Shown: in pieces, positions 1 to 8,388 of the stretch
Layout of the letters: each line of letters starts with the position of its first letter
Numbering within the stretch: the first letter of the stretch is position 1
Source: Clostridium sp. D43t1_170807_H7
GTDB lineage: Bacteria > Bacillota > Clostridia > Clostridiales > Clostridiaceae
Reading direction: 5' to 3'
Assembly (NCBI RefSeq): GCF_015555905.1
Contig: NZ_JADNLK010000008.1
Coordinates: 85,876-149,875, forward strand
DNA: 64,000 nucleotides
Notes under the pieces: generated by a model
Seen by the model: the letters and a program-made list of their open reading frames with translations, nothing else
Told to the model about the DNA's origin: nothing
Databases searched by the model: none
Position numbers and translations under genes: made by a program

Positions 1-2025
1 GAAAAAGATAATCACTTAAGAGGGGTTGTTGAAAAAATATCAGAAGCTGAAAGAAGTGTTGAAACTAATGAAGATTTAGCATTTAGAAATCAACTTGGTA
101 AAGCATTTGCAGCATATATACATGCAACAGAAGGTGACGATAGTAAAGTTCTTCAAATGATGGAGCAGGAAAAAAATTTAGGAAAAGTTACAGATTTAAT
201 TGCTGCATATATACAGTTAGAGGATGAAAAGAAGCAGTTAATATTAGAAACTATTGATGTTCATGAGAGAATAGAAAAATTACTTGTTTTCATTGATGAG
301 GAAATACAAATAGTTGAAATAGAAAAAGAGATAGGTAACAAAGTAAAAACTAAGATTGATAAAAGTAATAAGGAATATTTCCTGAGAGAACAAATTAAGG
401 CTATTCAAGAAGAGCTTGGAGAAGATGAAGAAAAGAGAGAGTTCAATAAATACAGTAATCAATTAAAGAAGCTTAAAATGCCAAAAGAAGTGAAGGAAAA
501 AGCAGAATACGAGTTATCAAGATTGAAATCATCTAATTCAAGTGATGGAAATAACATTAGAAGTTACTTAGATTGGATGGTTGCACTACCTTGGAATAAG
601 TCTACTAAGGATTCCTTTGATATAGAAAAAGCTTCGATGATACTTGATGAAGAGCATTATGGATTGGAAGAAGTTAAAGAAAGAATTTTAGAGTATCTAG
701 CCGTAAAACAATATACTAAGTCTTTAAAGGGTCCTATTTTATGTTTAGTTGGTCCTCCAGGGGTAGGGAAGAGTTCTATAGCTAAATCAGTAGCTAAATC
801 TTTGAATAAAAAATTTGTAAGAATTTCCTTAGGAGGAATTCGTGATGAAGCTGAAATAAGAGGTCATAGAAGAACTTATATTGGTGCAATGCCAGGAAGA
901 CTAGTTTATGCTTTAAAAGAAGCTAAAGTAAATAATCCATTGATTTTATTAGATGAAATTGATAAATTAAGTGCAGACTATAAAGGTAATCCAGCTGATG
1001 CTTTATTAGAAGTTTTAGATCAAAATCAAAATAAAACATTTAGAGATGCCTATATGGAAGTTCCTATTGATTTATCTAATGTTCTTTTCATTACTACCGC
1101 AAATTCATTAGATACTATTCCTAGAGCGTTGCTTGATAGAATGGAAATAATTCAGGTTTCAGGGTATACTTATGAAGAGAAATTCCATATTGCTAAAAAT
1201 CATTTGCTTAAGAGGGCTATGGAAGAGTATGGAATTGATGAAAAAACAATAAAAATTTCAGATAATACTATAAAAGAGATAGTAAATGGATATACTAGAG
1301 AATCAGGTGTTAGAACTTTAGAAAGACAAATTAATAAAGTAATTAGAAAAGCTATTACCGAGTTAATTAAGAGCAAAAAGAAAAGTTTAACAGTTTCTTC
1401 AAGTAAGTTAGAGAAATATCTAGGTCCTGTTGTATTTGAGTTTGAAAATGAAGAAAAAAAAGATAAAATAGGAGTTGTTACTGGTCTTGCTTGGACAGCA
1501 TATGGTGGAGATACATTACCGGTTGAAGTAGCTGTTATGAAAGGAAATGGTAAACTTGAATTAACAGGTCAATTAGGTTCAGTAATGCAAGAATCAGCTA
1601 AGGCTGCTTATAGTTATGTAAGAGCTAATAGTGATAAATATGGAATAGCCTCTGACTTCTATAAGAAAAATGATATTCACATTCATGTACCAGAAGGAGC
1701 AGTTCCAAAGGATGGTCCTTCAGCAGGTGTAACATTAGTTACTGCGTTAGTATCTGCTTTATCTAAAAAGCAGGTAAAAGGAAATATAGCTATGACTGGA
1801 GAAGTTACTTTAACGGGAAGAGTATTAGCTATAGGTGGCGTTAAAGAAAAGTGTTTAGCTGCACATAGAATAGGAATTGATACTATTATTTTACCAAAAG
1901 AAAATAAAAAGAATGTAGATGAAATACCATCATCAATTAAAGGTAAGTTAAATTTAATATTTGCTGATAATGTTGAAGAGGTATTAAAAAATGCATTAAT
2001 CGGAGTTGATAAAAGTGATAATTAA
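1..2025 (+). CDS. lon: ATP-dependent protease Lon, 5' end cut by window edge
   Basis: Cytoplasmic AAA+ serine protease that degrades misfolded and regulatory proteins. The reading frame is open from base 1, so the N-terminus lies outside the window; what remains starts in the N-terminal substrate-binding/coiled-coil region (through about base 600). The AAA module has Walker A GPPGVGKS at bases 751-774, and Walker B LLLDEID near base 950. The C-terminal protease domain has the PKDGPSAG motif with the catalytic Ser codon at 1720-1722, and the partner Lys in VKEKC at 1849-1851, 43 residues later as in E. coli Lon. The 3' end overlaps engB, the lon-engB order known from Bacillus and Clostridium. 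The visible part looks intact and functional. Confidence 0.97.
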   Translation, partial: EKDNHLRGVVEKISEAERSVETNEDLAFRNQLGKAFAAYIHATEGDDSKVLQMMEQEKNLGKVTDLIAAYIQLEDEKKQLILETIDVHERIEKLLVFIDEEIQIVEIEKEIGNKVKTKIDKSNKEYFLREQIKAIQEELGEDEEKREFNKYSNQLKKLKMPKEVKEKAEYELSRLKSSNSSDGNNIRSYLDWMVALPWNKSTKDSFDIEKASMILDEEHYGLEEVKERILEYLAVKQYTKSLKGPILCLVGPPGVGKSSIAKSVAKSLNKKFVRISLGGIRDEAEIRGHRRTYIGAMPGRLVYALKEAKVNNPLILLDEIDKLSADYKGNPADALLEVLDQNQNKTFRDAYMEVPIDLSNVLFITTANSLDTIPRALLDRMEIIQVSGYTYEEKFHIAKNHLLKRAMEEYGIDEKTIKISDNTIKEIVNGYTRESGVRTLERQINKVIRKAITELIKSKKKSLTVSSSKLEKYLGPVVFEFENEEKKDKIGVVTGLAWTAYGGDTLPVEVAVMKGNGKLELTGQLGSVMQESAKAAYSYVRANSDKYGIASDFYKKNDIHIHVPEGAVPKDGPSAGVTLVTALVSALSKKQVKGNIAMTGEVTLTGRVLAIGGVKEKCLAAHRIGIDTIILPKENKKNVDEIPSSIKGKLNLIFADNVEEVLKNALIGVDKSDN

Positions 2026-2614
2026 AAAATCTGAGTTTATTATATCTGCTGTTAAGAGAAATCAATATCCAATTGACGGTAGAAATGAAATTGCCTTCGT
2101 TGGAAGATCTAATGTAGGTAAGAGTTCTATAATAAACGCTTTAACAAACAGAAGAAAACTTGCTAAGGTATCTCAAACACCTGGTAAGACAAGACTTATA
2201 AACTTTTTCTTGATAAATGATGATTTTTATCTAGTAGATTTACCTGGATATGGATATGCTAAGGTGTCTAAAAAGGAAAAGGAAAGTTGGGGAAAAACTA
2301 TAGAGATGTATCTGACAGATAGGGAAGAGTTAAAGAGAGTTATATTATTAGTTGACTCAAGACATAAGCCTACAGCAGATGATATTATGATGTATGAATG
2401 GATAAAGCATTTTGATTATGATTGTATAGTTATTGCAACAAAGAGTGATAAGCTTTCTAATAATGATCTTGCTAAGAGTAGAAAATTAATAAAAGAGACA
2501 TTAGGCCTTGGAAGTACTGATAAATTTTATTTCTTCTCATCTTTAAATAAAAAAGGTAAAGATGAGTTAATAGATAATATATTTGAAGATTTATCAGAAG
2601 AGGCTCAAGTTTAG
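2015..2614 (+). CDS. engB: Ribosome biogenesis GTPase EngB/YsxC
   Basis: TRAFAC-class GTPase needed for assembly of the large ribosomal subunit. Visible GTPase motifs are G1 [10 protein letters not shown]3 [11 protein letters not shown] (the DxxG motif) and G4 TKSDK. About 199 aa, the usual length. A TTG six bases after CGGAG would give three extra residues, but the GTG at 2015 lies 9 bases after that ribosome binding site (2001-2005) and gives the usual short N-terminus, so I start there. It overlaps the last 11 bases of lon, pointing to translational coupling in one transcript that ends at the hairpin just downstream. Confidence 0.93.
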   Translation: MIIKKSEFIISAVKRNQYPIDGRNEIAFVGRSNVGKSSIINALTNRRKLAKVSQTPGKTRLINFFLINDDFYLVDLPGYGYAKVSKKEKESWGKTIEMYLTDREELKRVILLVDSRHKPTADDIMMYEWIKHFDYDCIVIATKSDKLSNNDLAKSRKLIKETLGLGSTDKFYFFSSLNKKGKDELIDNIFEDLSEEAQV

Positions 2615-2615
2615 T

Positions 2616-2652
2616 AAAATAGCTACCCAGATGTGGGTAGCTATTTTATTTT
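2616..2652 (+). terminator. Intrinsic terminator of lon-engB
   Basis: A 14-bp perfect stem (2616-2629 with 2634-2647) with a four-base loop. The 3' arm ends in TTTT, followed by ATTTT. It lies one base after the engB stop codon. Confidence 0.85.
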
Positions 2653-2850
2653 GATAATATTTATCACATTTAAGATGGATTTAGAATAATTAGTAGAGAG
2701 GAGAAAATGTTAGGGAGACATGAAAATTAAAATTAATAAATTTTAAGAGAAAATATCATTATAAAGATAAAAATAGTGTCAAATAACATTGAGAAGAATA
2801 GTATATAGTATAAAAACAAAAAAAATCAAATCCTTAGGAGGAATGTTAAT

Positions 2851-3255
2851 ATGCCTAGTATGCAAGATATGATTGATGAATTAAATGACATTGAATGTCC
2901 AAGCTGTCCTCCAACTGATTCAAGTTGTAACTGCTTTGGAGGCTTCAATAATTGCGGCTGTGGATGTGGCTTTGGAAGCTGGATATGGATATTATTAATT
3001 CTATTCTACGCTGGACAAGGCGGAAATAGTGGATATGGCGGAAATACAGGATGCTGCTGCAACACAAATAATAACTGCTGTTGTGGAAATTCTGGAAACT
3101 ATGGAAATAATGGTTTCTTTGGTGGATTAGGAAATTGTGGTGGAGGATATTTATTCTTACTAGTTATCCTATTCTTATGTAATGGTAGCTTCGGATGTGG
3201 TAACAATTTCGGATCTTGCGGTAACAATTTCGCATCTTGTGGTAACCTAATATAA
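2851..3255 (+). CDS. Cysteine/glycine/asparagine-rich small protein (chorion-class high-cysteine type)
   Basis: 134 aa with long Gly/Asn/Cys runs including CGCGCG, GCCCN and NCCCGN, two hydrophobic stretches (about residues 44-56 and 100-110), and an acidic N-terminus (MPSMQDMIDELND) without a signal peptide. Preceded by a strong AGGAGGA ribosome binding site. It resembles clostridial proteins often named 'chorion class high-cysteine HCB protein', which are of unknown function. A similar gene follows 23 bases later, so the two are probably co-transcribed. High Cys content and absence of a signal peptide would fit a cross-linked structural protein, for example of the spore surface, but that is inference. 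No catalytic motif is visible. Confidence 0.8.
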   Translation: MPSMQDMIDELNDIECPSCPPTDSSCNCFGGFNNCGCGCGFGSWIWILLILFYAGQGGNSGYGGNTGCCCNTNNNCCCGNSGNYGNNGFFGGLGNCGGGYLFLLVILFLCNGSFGCGNNFGSCGNNFASCGNLI

Positions 3256-3278
3256 TTTAGTAGGAAGGAGGAATAGTT

Positions 3279-3584
3279 ATGTCAAAGAAAAAACACAATA
3301 AATGTTGTTGTGAACCTTGTTGTGAACCTTGCTGCTGCAATAATGCTGTAGCAAATAATGGTGGATGCTGTGGAAATATATTTGGTGGATTAAACAATTG
3401 TGTAGCACCAATTATATTCTTACTAATTGCTTGTGGTTCAGGACTTCTTAATAACAACTGTTCATATTTAATAATCTTATTATTCTTACTATGTGGTGGA
3501 TCCTATGGCAGCCTATTTGGAGGATATGGTAATGCAGGAAACGTAGGAAACAATTGCTGCTGTGAAAGTAACTGTTGCTGCTAG
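3279..3584 (+). CDS. Second cysteine-rich small protein (chorion-class high-cysteine type)
   Basis: 101 aa. N-terminus basic (MSKKKHNK), then a CCCEPCCEPCCC cluster, two hydrophobic stretches rich in Leu/Ile, and a C-terminus ending ESNCCC. Start supported by an AAGGAGGAA ribosome binding site. It shares Cys clustering and hydrophobic-Gly/Asn alternation with the preceding gene, suggesting a tandem paralog. The MSK(K/R)KH opening is shared with the Asn-rich protein that follows, which hints that all three belong to one structural set. Function not known; spore or cell-envelope structural protein is inference. Confidence 0.78.
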   Translation: MSKKKHNKCCCEPCCEPCCCNNAVANNGGCCGNIFGGLNNCVAPIIFLLIACGSGLLNNNCSYLIILLFLLCGGSYGSLFGGYGNAGNVGNNCCCESNCCC

Positions 3585-3594
3585 TTAAGAGGAT

Positions 3595-3614
3595 GGAGGG
3601 TCTTATGACCCTCC
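3595..3614. other. Hairpin between cysteine-rich gene and Asn-rich gene
   Basis: Perfect 8-bp GC-rich stem GGAGGGTC/GACCCTCC around a TTAT loop. It is followed by A residues, not T, on the plus strand, so it is not a standard intrinsic terminator. It could stabilise the 3' end of the cysteine-rich gene mRNA or act as a processing site. Confidence 0.5.
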
Positions 3615-3692
3615 AAAAAAATGTCTTAATTTATAAACATATATTATTTAATTACATATAATGGAATAAAGAAATTAATTGGAGGAAGCTAT

Positions 3693-4205
3693 ATGTCCAA
3701 GCGTAAGCATAAGAGCAGAGGCAATACTAGGAGTGAAGTTGCAAGTGAAAATAGAAATAATGCAAATATTAATAATGCCAATAATACTATGAATAATAGA
3801 CAAACATATAATAATGGACCATTTGGAATAAATCCTAATCAATTATTAAGCAGTATGTTCGGAAATATAGATATGAGTCAAATAAATAGTTTGTTGCAAT
3901 CTATGAATACACAAGGATTTGATTTTAATAATTTAAATTTAGGAAATATAATGGGAAATATGAATCCAATGGCAACTTCTATGAATCAAAGTAGTAATAA
4001 TAGCAATGTGAATAAAGAAGTGGACCATAAAGATCAAGAGGAAGAAACTAAGAGTGTTAACAATAGTATTTTAGATGAGAATATTGATAGGAATGATGAG
4101 AATATGCAAATGTTAAAGGCTATTAGAAGTATTGTAAATGGAGAAAGAGGAGCTTTTATAGATAAGATTATTTTGATGTATAATGATGGGGCTTTTGATG
4201 ATTAA
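3693..4205 (+). CDS. Asn-rich protein of unknown function
   Basis: 170 aa. A basic start (MSKRKHKSRG) is followed by a low-complexity Asn/Met/Ser-rich middle with a NPNQLLSSMFGNIDMSQINSL segment, an acidic linker, and a more ordinary C-terminal helix (about residues 136-170, MQMLKAIRSIVNGERGAFIDKII). Strong ribosome binding site (TTGGAGGAAG). No signal peptide or membrane segment. Its opening residues resemble those of the preceding cysteine-rich protein. Position and composition suggest a spore-coat-associated or structural protein, but I do not recognise the family. Confidence 0.75.
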   Translation: MSKRKHKSRGNTRSEVASENRNNANINNANNTMNNRQTYNNGPFGINPNQLLSSMFGNIDMSQINSLLQSMNTQGFDFNNLNLGNIMGNMNPMATSMNQSSNNSNVNKEVDHKDQEEETKSVNNSILDENIDRNDENMQMLKAIRSIVNGERGAFIDKIILMYNDGAFDD

Positions 4206-4223
4206 TATTATTAGTAGTAATAT
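4195..4223 (+). promoter_or_regulatory. Candidate SigA promoter for the small RNA at 4230
   Basis: TTGATG at 4195-4200 and TAATAT at 4218-4223, spacer 17 bp. It overlaps the end of the upstream coding region and would start a transcript at about 4230, immediately before the structured region. Confidence 0.45.
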
Positions 4224-4229
4224 ATGAAT

Positions 4230-4360
4230 AAAATCGGCAGAAAGGTTAATACTATTACTGTACCGGAGAGTATTCTCCTATAGCTAATGAAGAGAAATCT
4301 TCATTGAAGCTAAACCCCCCCATCCCCCTTTTAGGCCGCTTTTTTAGCGGCCTTTTATTT
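4230..4360 (+). ncRNA. Candidate small RNA, C-rich, two hairpins plus terminator
   Basis: No open reading frame of note. Three nested signals lie in order: hairpin GGAGA-GTAT-TCTCC (4265-4278); a longer stem made of TAGC/GCTA enclosing AATGAAGA-GAAA-TCTTCATT (4281-4312) with a GAAA tetraloop; then an unpaired C-rich stretch of seven C, AT, five C (4315-4328); then a strong terminator. A promoter-like pair lies just upstream. Unpaired C-rich segments next to hairpins are typical of Gram-positive regulatory RNAs that pair with G-rich ribosome binding sites (for example RsaE/RoxS). I could not match it to a known family. Confidence 0.55.
4333..4360 (+). terminator. Strong intrinsic terminator
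   Basis: Perfect 8-bp stem AGGCCGCT (4333-4340) / AGCGGCCT (4346-4353), five-T loop, then a T-rich tail to 4360. It ends the candidate small RNA and the Asn-rich gene transcript. Confidence 0.88.
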
Positions 4361-5282
4361 AGTTTTTTATTATGGAAGATATTTTATATTCATCTGACTC
4401 CTCTAGTTCTGCTTTTACATACATAGTAAGCTCTTTAGGGCTGCTGTCTGAATCAATAAAATTAACTTTTTCAAATGAAAGTATCCAATATATTGAAGTT
4501 GCTCTTCCTGAATCATCCCATGATATATCATAGAAATAACCTTTTTGAAAAGAATAGCGATAAGTAGATTTATCTAAATTCCATAAGATTCCTAGTTCTT
4601 CGCTTGGAATATATGCAGTAAATATATCTGGAGCATCGTCTAGTTCATAATCAGCTTCAATAAGGTTAATAAGTGTTTGAATGTTACCTAAGGATGGGAT
4701 TGTTGGATTGCTAAATGTAATATCTTTTATTGAATTAGCATTTAATATATATCCATTAGTACCTTTATCACCTGTAGTTGAATTAGTTATATATATTTTG
4801 GGGGTTCTTGAATTGTTATAATCTAAAATTCCTAAAATATTATTTTGCGAAAAAAGAACTTCTTGAAAAGTATTATCTTTCCATTGGAATATATAAAAAG
4901 TAGGTTTATTATTTTTAAAACCGCTAATAATTAGTTCAGGAATTTTATTTCGATTTAAATCTATGTAGGAAATATTTATATTGCAAGAAGAAGTTATATC
5001 TATTAAAGAGTAATCAAATTCATTACTCTTTAATAATATTTCACCAATAGAATTTTTGATTTTTATTGAGTAGGTCGAATTAGTTGAAATAATTGTTAAT
5101 TGATCATTTTCACCATCGGAATCAAAGTCATATTCCTTATTGTTTTCCAAAGATTTATTAGATAGAGTTTCTGTGTTTTTGGAATATGTATTAATTATAG
5201 TTGTTATACTTACACATATTATAAAAATTATTATAATGAAAGCTATAAAAGTATTCTTTTTTACTGTTATAAAATTGAACAT
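4359..5282 (-). CDS. Membrane-anchored extracellular protein of unknown function
   Basis: 307 aa. A hydrophobic segment at residues 11-32 after a short Lys-containing N-terminus is a signal anchor, so the rest should lie outside the membrane. The ectodomain contains YDFDSDGENDQLTI at about residue 51, a calcium-binding DxDxDG motif as in FG-GAP/EF-hand-like loops, and a second partial one (IDLNRNKIPELIISG), suggesting an integrin-like/VCBS beta-propeller fold in the N-terminal half. The C-terminal part has no motif I recognise. Start ATG preceded by GAGGTGAT. Monocistronic, convergent with the upstream small RNA. Confidence 0.75.
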   Translation of the reverse strand: MFNFITVKKNTFIAFIIIIFIICVSITTIINTYSKNTETLSNKSLENNKEYDFDSDGENDQLTIISTNSTYSIKIKNSIGEILLKSNEFDYSLIDITSSCNINISYIDLNRNKIPELIISGFKNNKPTFYIFQWKDNTFQEVLFSQNNILGILDYNNSRTPKIYITNSTTGDKGTNGYILNANSIKDITFSNPTIPSLGNIQTLINLIEADYELDDAPDIFTAYIPSEELGILWNLDKSTYRYSFQKGYFYDISWDDSGRATSIYWILSFEKVNFIDSDSSPKELTMYVKAELEESDEYKISSIIKN

Positions 5283-5359
5283 AGTATCACCTCAGTTAAG
5301 TATATGAAGATACTATATAATAAATACGTCTATAAAATAAAAAAAGCCAGTAGAGGATT

Positions 5360-5767
5360 CTACTGACAATCTTTACATAGACCATAAAAGAAAAGTTTAT
5401 TCCATTTAACTTTATAATGTGTGTTTTCCTCAACCATCTTATTTAGAGGAGAGAAATCCATATCATGTAAATCATCTACCTTACCACAGTTAATACATTG
5501 AATATGGCCATGTTCGCTGCAATTTCCATCATATCTAAAATTACCTTCACCAATATTGATTTCTTGTATAAGACCAATTTCTACTAAAGTTTTTAAAGTT
5601 TTATATACCGTTGCAAGACTCATAGTAGGATAATTTGGTTGTAAAGCTTTATAAATAGTTTCGGCAGAAGGATGTTCACTAGTACTTTTTAGATATTGGT
5701 AAACTGCTAATCTTTGAGGTGTTAATTTTAGTTTTTTTTCTTTAAAAGTTAGAATTATATCGTCCAT
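5360..5767 (-). CDS. Fur-family transcriptional regulator, PerR-like
   Basis: DNA-binding metalloregulator of about 135 aa. N-terminal winged helix (LKLTPQRLAVYQYLKS, SLATVYKTLKTLVEIGLI), then the metal-binding dimerisation domain with GHIQCINCGKV (first CxxC) and GLCKDC near the end (second CxxC), the two pairs that hold structural zinc. His residues in SEHGH and the short length fit PerR/Fur. In an anaerobe a peroxide-sensing PerR role is likely but not proven. A GTG nine bases upstream is less likely, since it abuts the ribosome binding site, whereas the ATG at 5767 lies 8 bases after AGGAAGG. Confidence 0.88.
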   Translation of the reverse strand: MDDIILTFKEKKLKLTPQRLAVYQYLKSTSEHPSAETIYKALQPNYPTMSLATVYKTLKTLVEIGLIQEINIGEGNFRYDGNCSEHGHIQCINCGKVDDLHDMDFSPLNKMVEENTHYKVKWNKLFFYGLCKDCQ

Positions 5768-5798
5768 AAGGTACACCTTCCTATATTTATTTAATAAT

Positions 5799-5828
5799 AT
5801 TATATTAAAAATTATAATTATCTGTCAA
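5799..5828 (-). promoter_or_regulatory. SigA promoter of the Fur/PerR gene with AT-rich operator-like spacer
   Basis: On the minus strand, TTGACA (5828-5823) and TATAAT (5804-5799), 18-bp spacer: near-consensus. The spacer contains ATAATTATAAT, resembling one half of the PerR box TTATAATnATTATAA, so autoregulation is plausible. Confidence 0.6.
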
Positions 5829-5986
5829 TAATATTTATCAATTAAGAAAGAAAATTCAGAAATATTTCATTGTAAATTTATACAAATTATGATATTTTAT
5901 AAGAAGAGTAAGAATTACATATTTATTATATGAGTTGCATAAAATATAATTTGTAATTAGTGTAGATATTAAGGAGGAGAAATTAT

Positions 5987-6316
5987 ATGGCAAAATATAA
6001 AGTTGGCGATGAGTTATTAATAATTAATGATCCAAATGCTGAAAATGAAAAATTAAAATCTTTAACTAAGTTAACGCTTGAGGGTGATTATGCTCAAATT
6101 TCTTGGGGATTAAAAATAGTAAAGGTTGAATATGATAAGCCTTATGTTACATTAACATATACTAATGTTGATGGTGAATTAAATAAAGTTTTTGCCGAAT
6201 GTAGAGATATCGAAAACTTTGATCAACAAAAAGTTTTAGAAAAAGCTTTATTAAAAGCATTCCAAAATGAAATAATAAAAATATCAGTTGTTAAAAACTC
6301 TGCTATTAAAAAATAG
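5987..6316 (+). CDS. Small cytoplasmic protein of unknown function
   Basis: 109 aa beginning MAKYKVGDELLIINDPNAENEKL, with a strong AAGGAGGAGA ribosome binding site. No signal peptide, membrane segment or known motif. The N-terminal half (VGDELLII..., QISWGLKIVKVEYDKPYVTLTY) looks like a small beta-barrel; the C-terminal third is helical and basic (KVLEKALLKAFQNEIIK). It is monocistronic, with its own terminator. I do not recognise the family. Confidence 0.75.
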   Translation: MAKYKVGDELLIINDPNAENEKLKSLTKLTLEGDYAQISWGLKIVKVEYDKPYVTLTYTNVDGELNKVFAECRDIENFDQQKVLEKALLKAFQNEIIKISVVKNSAIKK

Positions 6317-6332
6317 AATATATAGTTTTAGG

Positions 6333-6370
6333 ATATCAATTTCTTCTATGAGGAAATTGATATTTTTTTA
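6333..6370 (+). terminator. Intrinsic terminator
   Basis: Stem ATATCAATTTC (6333-6343) with GAAATTGATAT (6353-6363), followed by seven T. It ends the transcript of the preceding small gene. Confidence 0.88.
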
Positions 6371-6529
6371 TCAAAAAAATATAAAAATATTGATTTAATG
6401 AAAAAATATGTTATATTATAAATAAATAGTATAAAACATTGCAAAAATGGGATAAGGGTTTAATTATGTATAAAAATAGTATATAATAGGCTTATGATTT
6501 CGTTTTCAGATAAAGTGGGGGTATGGGTT

Positions 6530-6754
6530 ATGAGTAAATGTCCATTTTGGTCAAGTAAGAAGGAGAAGATAAGTTGTAGTAATGAATGTCCAATGAGTCC
6601 GGCTAAAAATCACAATGAAATTTGCCCTTTTGTTGAGCATTTAGTAGGAGAGAAAGTTGTTTTCAAAGAAATTATTGATGATGATTTTATGTATTCACAA
6701 GATACAAATTTGGATTATATAATTCCAGCATATGTTGGATATAAAGATGAGTAA
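6530..6754 (+). CDS. Small cysteine-containing protein of unknown function
   Basis: 74 aa from the ATG at 6530, which has a G-rich ribosome binding site (GGGGG at 6517-6521). An upstream in-frame ATG at 6494 would add 12 residues but has no ribosome binding site. Four Cys lie in the first 31 residues (MSKCPFW, SCSNECPMSP, ICPFVEHL), a spacing that could bind a metal ion or iron-sulfur cluster. The C-terminal half is acidic. I cannot assign a family. Confidence 0.65.
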   Translation: MSKCPFWSSKKEKISCSNECPMSPAKNHNEICPFVEHLVGEKVVFKEIIDDDFMYSQDTNLDYIIPAYVGYKDE

Positions 6755-6759
6755 GTATA

Positions 6760-6795
6760 ATAGTCACTGAAACAAAGTATCAGTGACTATTAAAT
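6760..6795. terminator. Bidirectional terminator between convergent genes
   Basis: Perfect 11-bp stem ATAGTCACTGA (6760-6770) / TCAGTGACTAT (6780-6790), T-run to 6800 on the plus strand. It serves the small Cys protein and, in the other direction, nicotinate phosphoribosyltransferase. Confidence 0.8.
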
Positions 6796-6798
6796 TTT

Positions 6799-8265
6799 TT
6801 AGTGATCTTTTTCCATTAAAAGCTCTTGTTTTAAATTCCAAAGCTCTTGCGAAAGGTCCACATAATAAGTATGAGGATTTTCAAATCTTAAAATTTCAGG
6901 CCATAATTTAGATGTTTCTTGTTTAGAAAATTCCTTGATTTCTAATACTGAAGGTGAAGAGTAGACTTGTTCACCATTTTCGAAAATTTTAACTAATAAT
7001 TCTTTTGCATAGAAATTATTAATTTTTTTCCTTTTCCATGTATGAATTGGATGGAAAATTTCAAGTTCAGAATTTTCATCTATTTTTTCGTTATTTAGAG
7101 AAATAATATCAGCTATTGCAGTGTTAGTATTTTTATCGAATAATCTATATATTTTTTTGAAACCAGGATTAGTAATTTTTTCGCTATTTTCACTAATCTT
7201 TATTTTAGGAATTATTGTAGAATCTTTTTCAACAGCTACAAGTTTATAAACACCACCAAATACAGGTTCAGATTTTGCAGTAATTAATCTTTCACCAACA
7301 CCAAATGCATCAATACAAGCTCCTTGTGATAAAACGTCTCTTATTATATGTTCATCTAAAGAGTTAGACACAATTATTTTACAATCGCTATAACCGGCCT
7401 CATCAAGTATTTTTCTGCATTTTTTAGTTAAGTATGTTATATCTCCAGAATCAATTCTTATTCCTTGTGGTCTTTTTCCAAGTGGCTTTAGAACTTCATC
7501 AAAAACTTTAATAGCGTTAGGTAATCCAGATTTAAGTACATTATAAGTATCAATTAATAAAGAACAATTGTCAGGATATGTTTGAGCCCAAGCTTCAAAG
7601 GCTTCATATTCAGTATCAAATAGTTGAACCCAGCTATGCGCCATTGTACCAACCGCAGGAACATTAAAGTATTTGTCAGCAATTGTACAAGCAGTAGAGT
7701 CACAACCACCTATTATAGAAGCTCTTGCACCATATATAGCGCCGTCATAACCTTGTGCACGTCTTGAACCAAATTCCATAACTGTTCTACCATTAGCTGC
7801 TCTACAAATTCTATTTGCTTTAGTAGCTATTAAGGTTTGATGATTTATAGTTAAAAGTATCATTGTTTCTACAAATTGAGCTTGTACAACAGGACCTCTA
7901 ACTGTTACTAAAGGTTGATTAGGGAAAACAGGATTTCCTTCAGGAATAGCCCAAACATCACATTCGAACTTAAAGTTTCTTAAGTAATCTAAAAATTCTT
8001 TTGAAAAAATATTTTTTTCCTCTAAATATTTAATATCGCCTTCAGTAAATGATAAATTGTTTAAGTATTGAATAAGTTGATCAACTCCAGCCATGATGCA
8101 GTATCCACCACCATCAGGTACTCTTCTGAAGTACATATCAAAGTATGCGATTCTATTTTGTACTCCTTTATTAAAATATCCATTAGCCATTGTTAATTCA
8201 TAAAAATCCACAAGCATTGTAAGATTTCTCTCATTAGTAACATCAAATCTCATTAAATTTTCCAT
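6799..8265 (-). CDS. pncB: Nicotinate phosphoribosyltransferase
   Basis: Converts nicotinate and PRPP to nicotinate mononucleotide (with ATP), the entry of the Preiss-Handler NAD salvage route, in the cytoplasm. 488 aa. The N-terminus MLVDFYELTMANGYF is characteristic; MEFGSRRAQGYDGA, the phosphorylated-His motif GTMAHSWVQ, LIDTYNV and GIRIDSGDI are all present and in order. The longer frame begins at 8307, but the ATG at 8265 (MENLMRFD) lies after AAAGGAG, so it is preferred. Monocistronic, convergent with the previous gene. Confidence 0.93.
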   Translation of the reverse strand: MENLMRFDVTNERNLTMLVDFYELTMANGYFNKGVQNRIAYFDMYFRRVPDGGGYCIMAGVDQLIQYLNNLSFTEGDIKYLEEKNIFSKEFLDYLRNFKFECDVWAIPEGNPVFPNQPLVTVRGPVVQAQFVETMILLTINHQTLIATKANRICRAANGRTVMEFGSRRAQGYDGAIYGARASIIGGCDSTACTIADKYFNVPAVGTMAHSWVQLFDTEYEAFEAWAQTYPDNCSLLIDTYNVLKSGLPNAIKVFDEVLKPLGKRPQGIRIDSGDITYLTKKCRKILDEAGYSDCKIIVSNSLDEHIIRDVLSQGACIDAFGVGERLITAKSEPVFGGVYKLVAVEKDSTIIPKIKISENSEKITNPGFKKIYRLFDKNTNTAIADIISLNNEKIDENSELEIFHPIHTWKRKKINNFYAKELLVKIFENGEQVYSSPSVLEIKEFSKQETSKLWPEILRFENPHTYYVDLSQELWNLKQELLMEKDH

Positions 8266-8388
8266 TTTTATCTCCTTTATTGAAAAATACCTAAAGATAT
8301 TGTACATCTATATATAAATTATTACAATATAGTTATTTATATTATAATAGTGGTAATAATTAAAGTATATTAAATTTAAGGAGAACAT

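Noticed and set aside
3595..3620. Hairpin as an intrinsic terminator
   Set aside because: Followed by A, not T, on the plus strand; kept only as a hairpin of unknown role.
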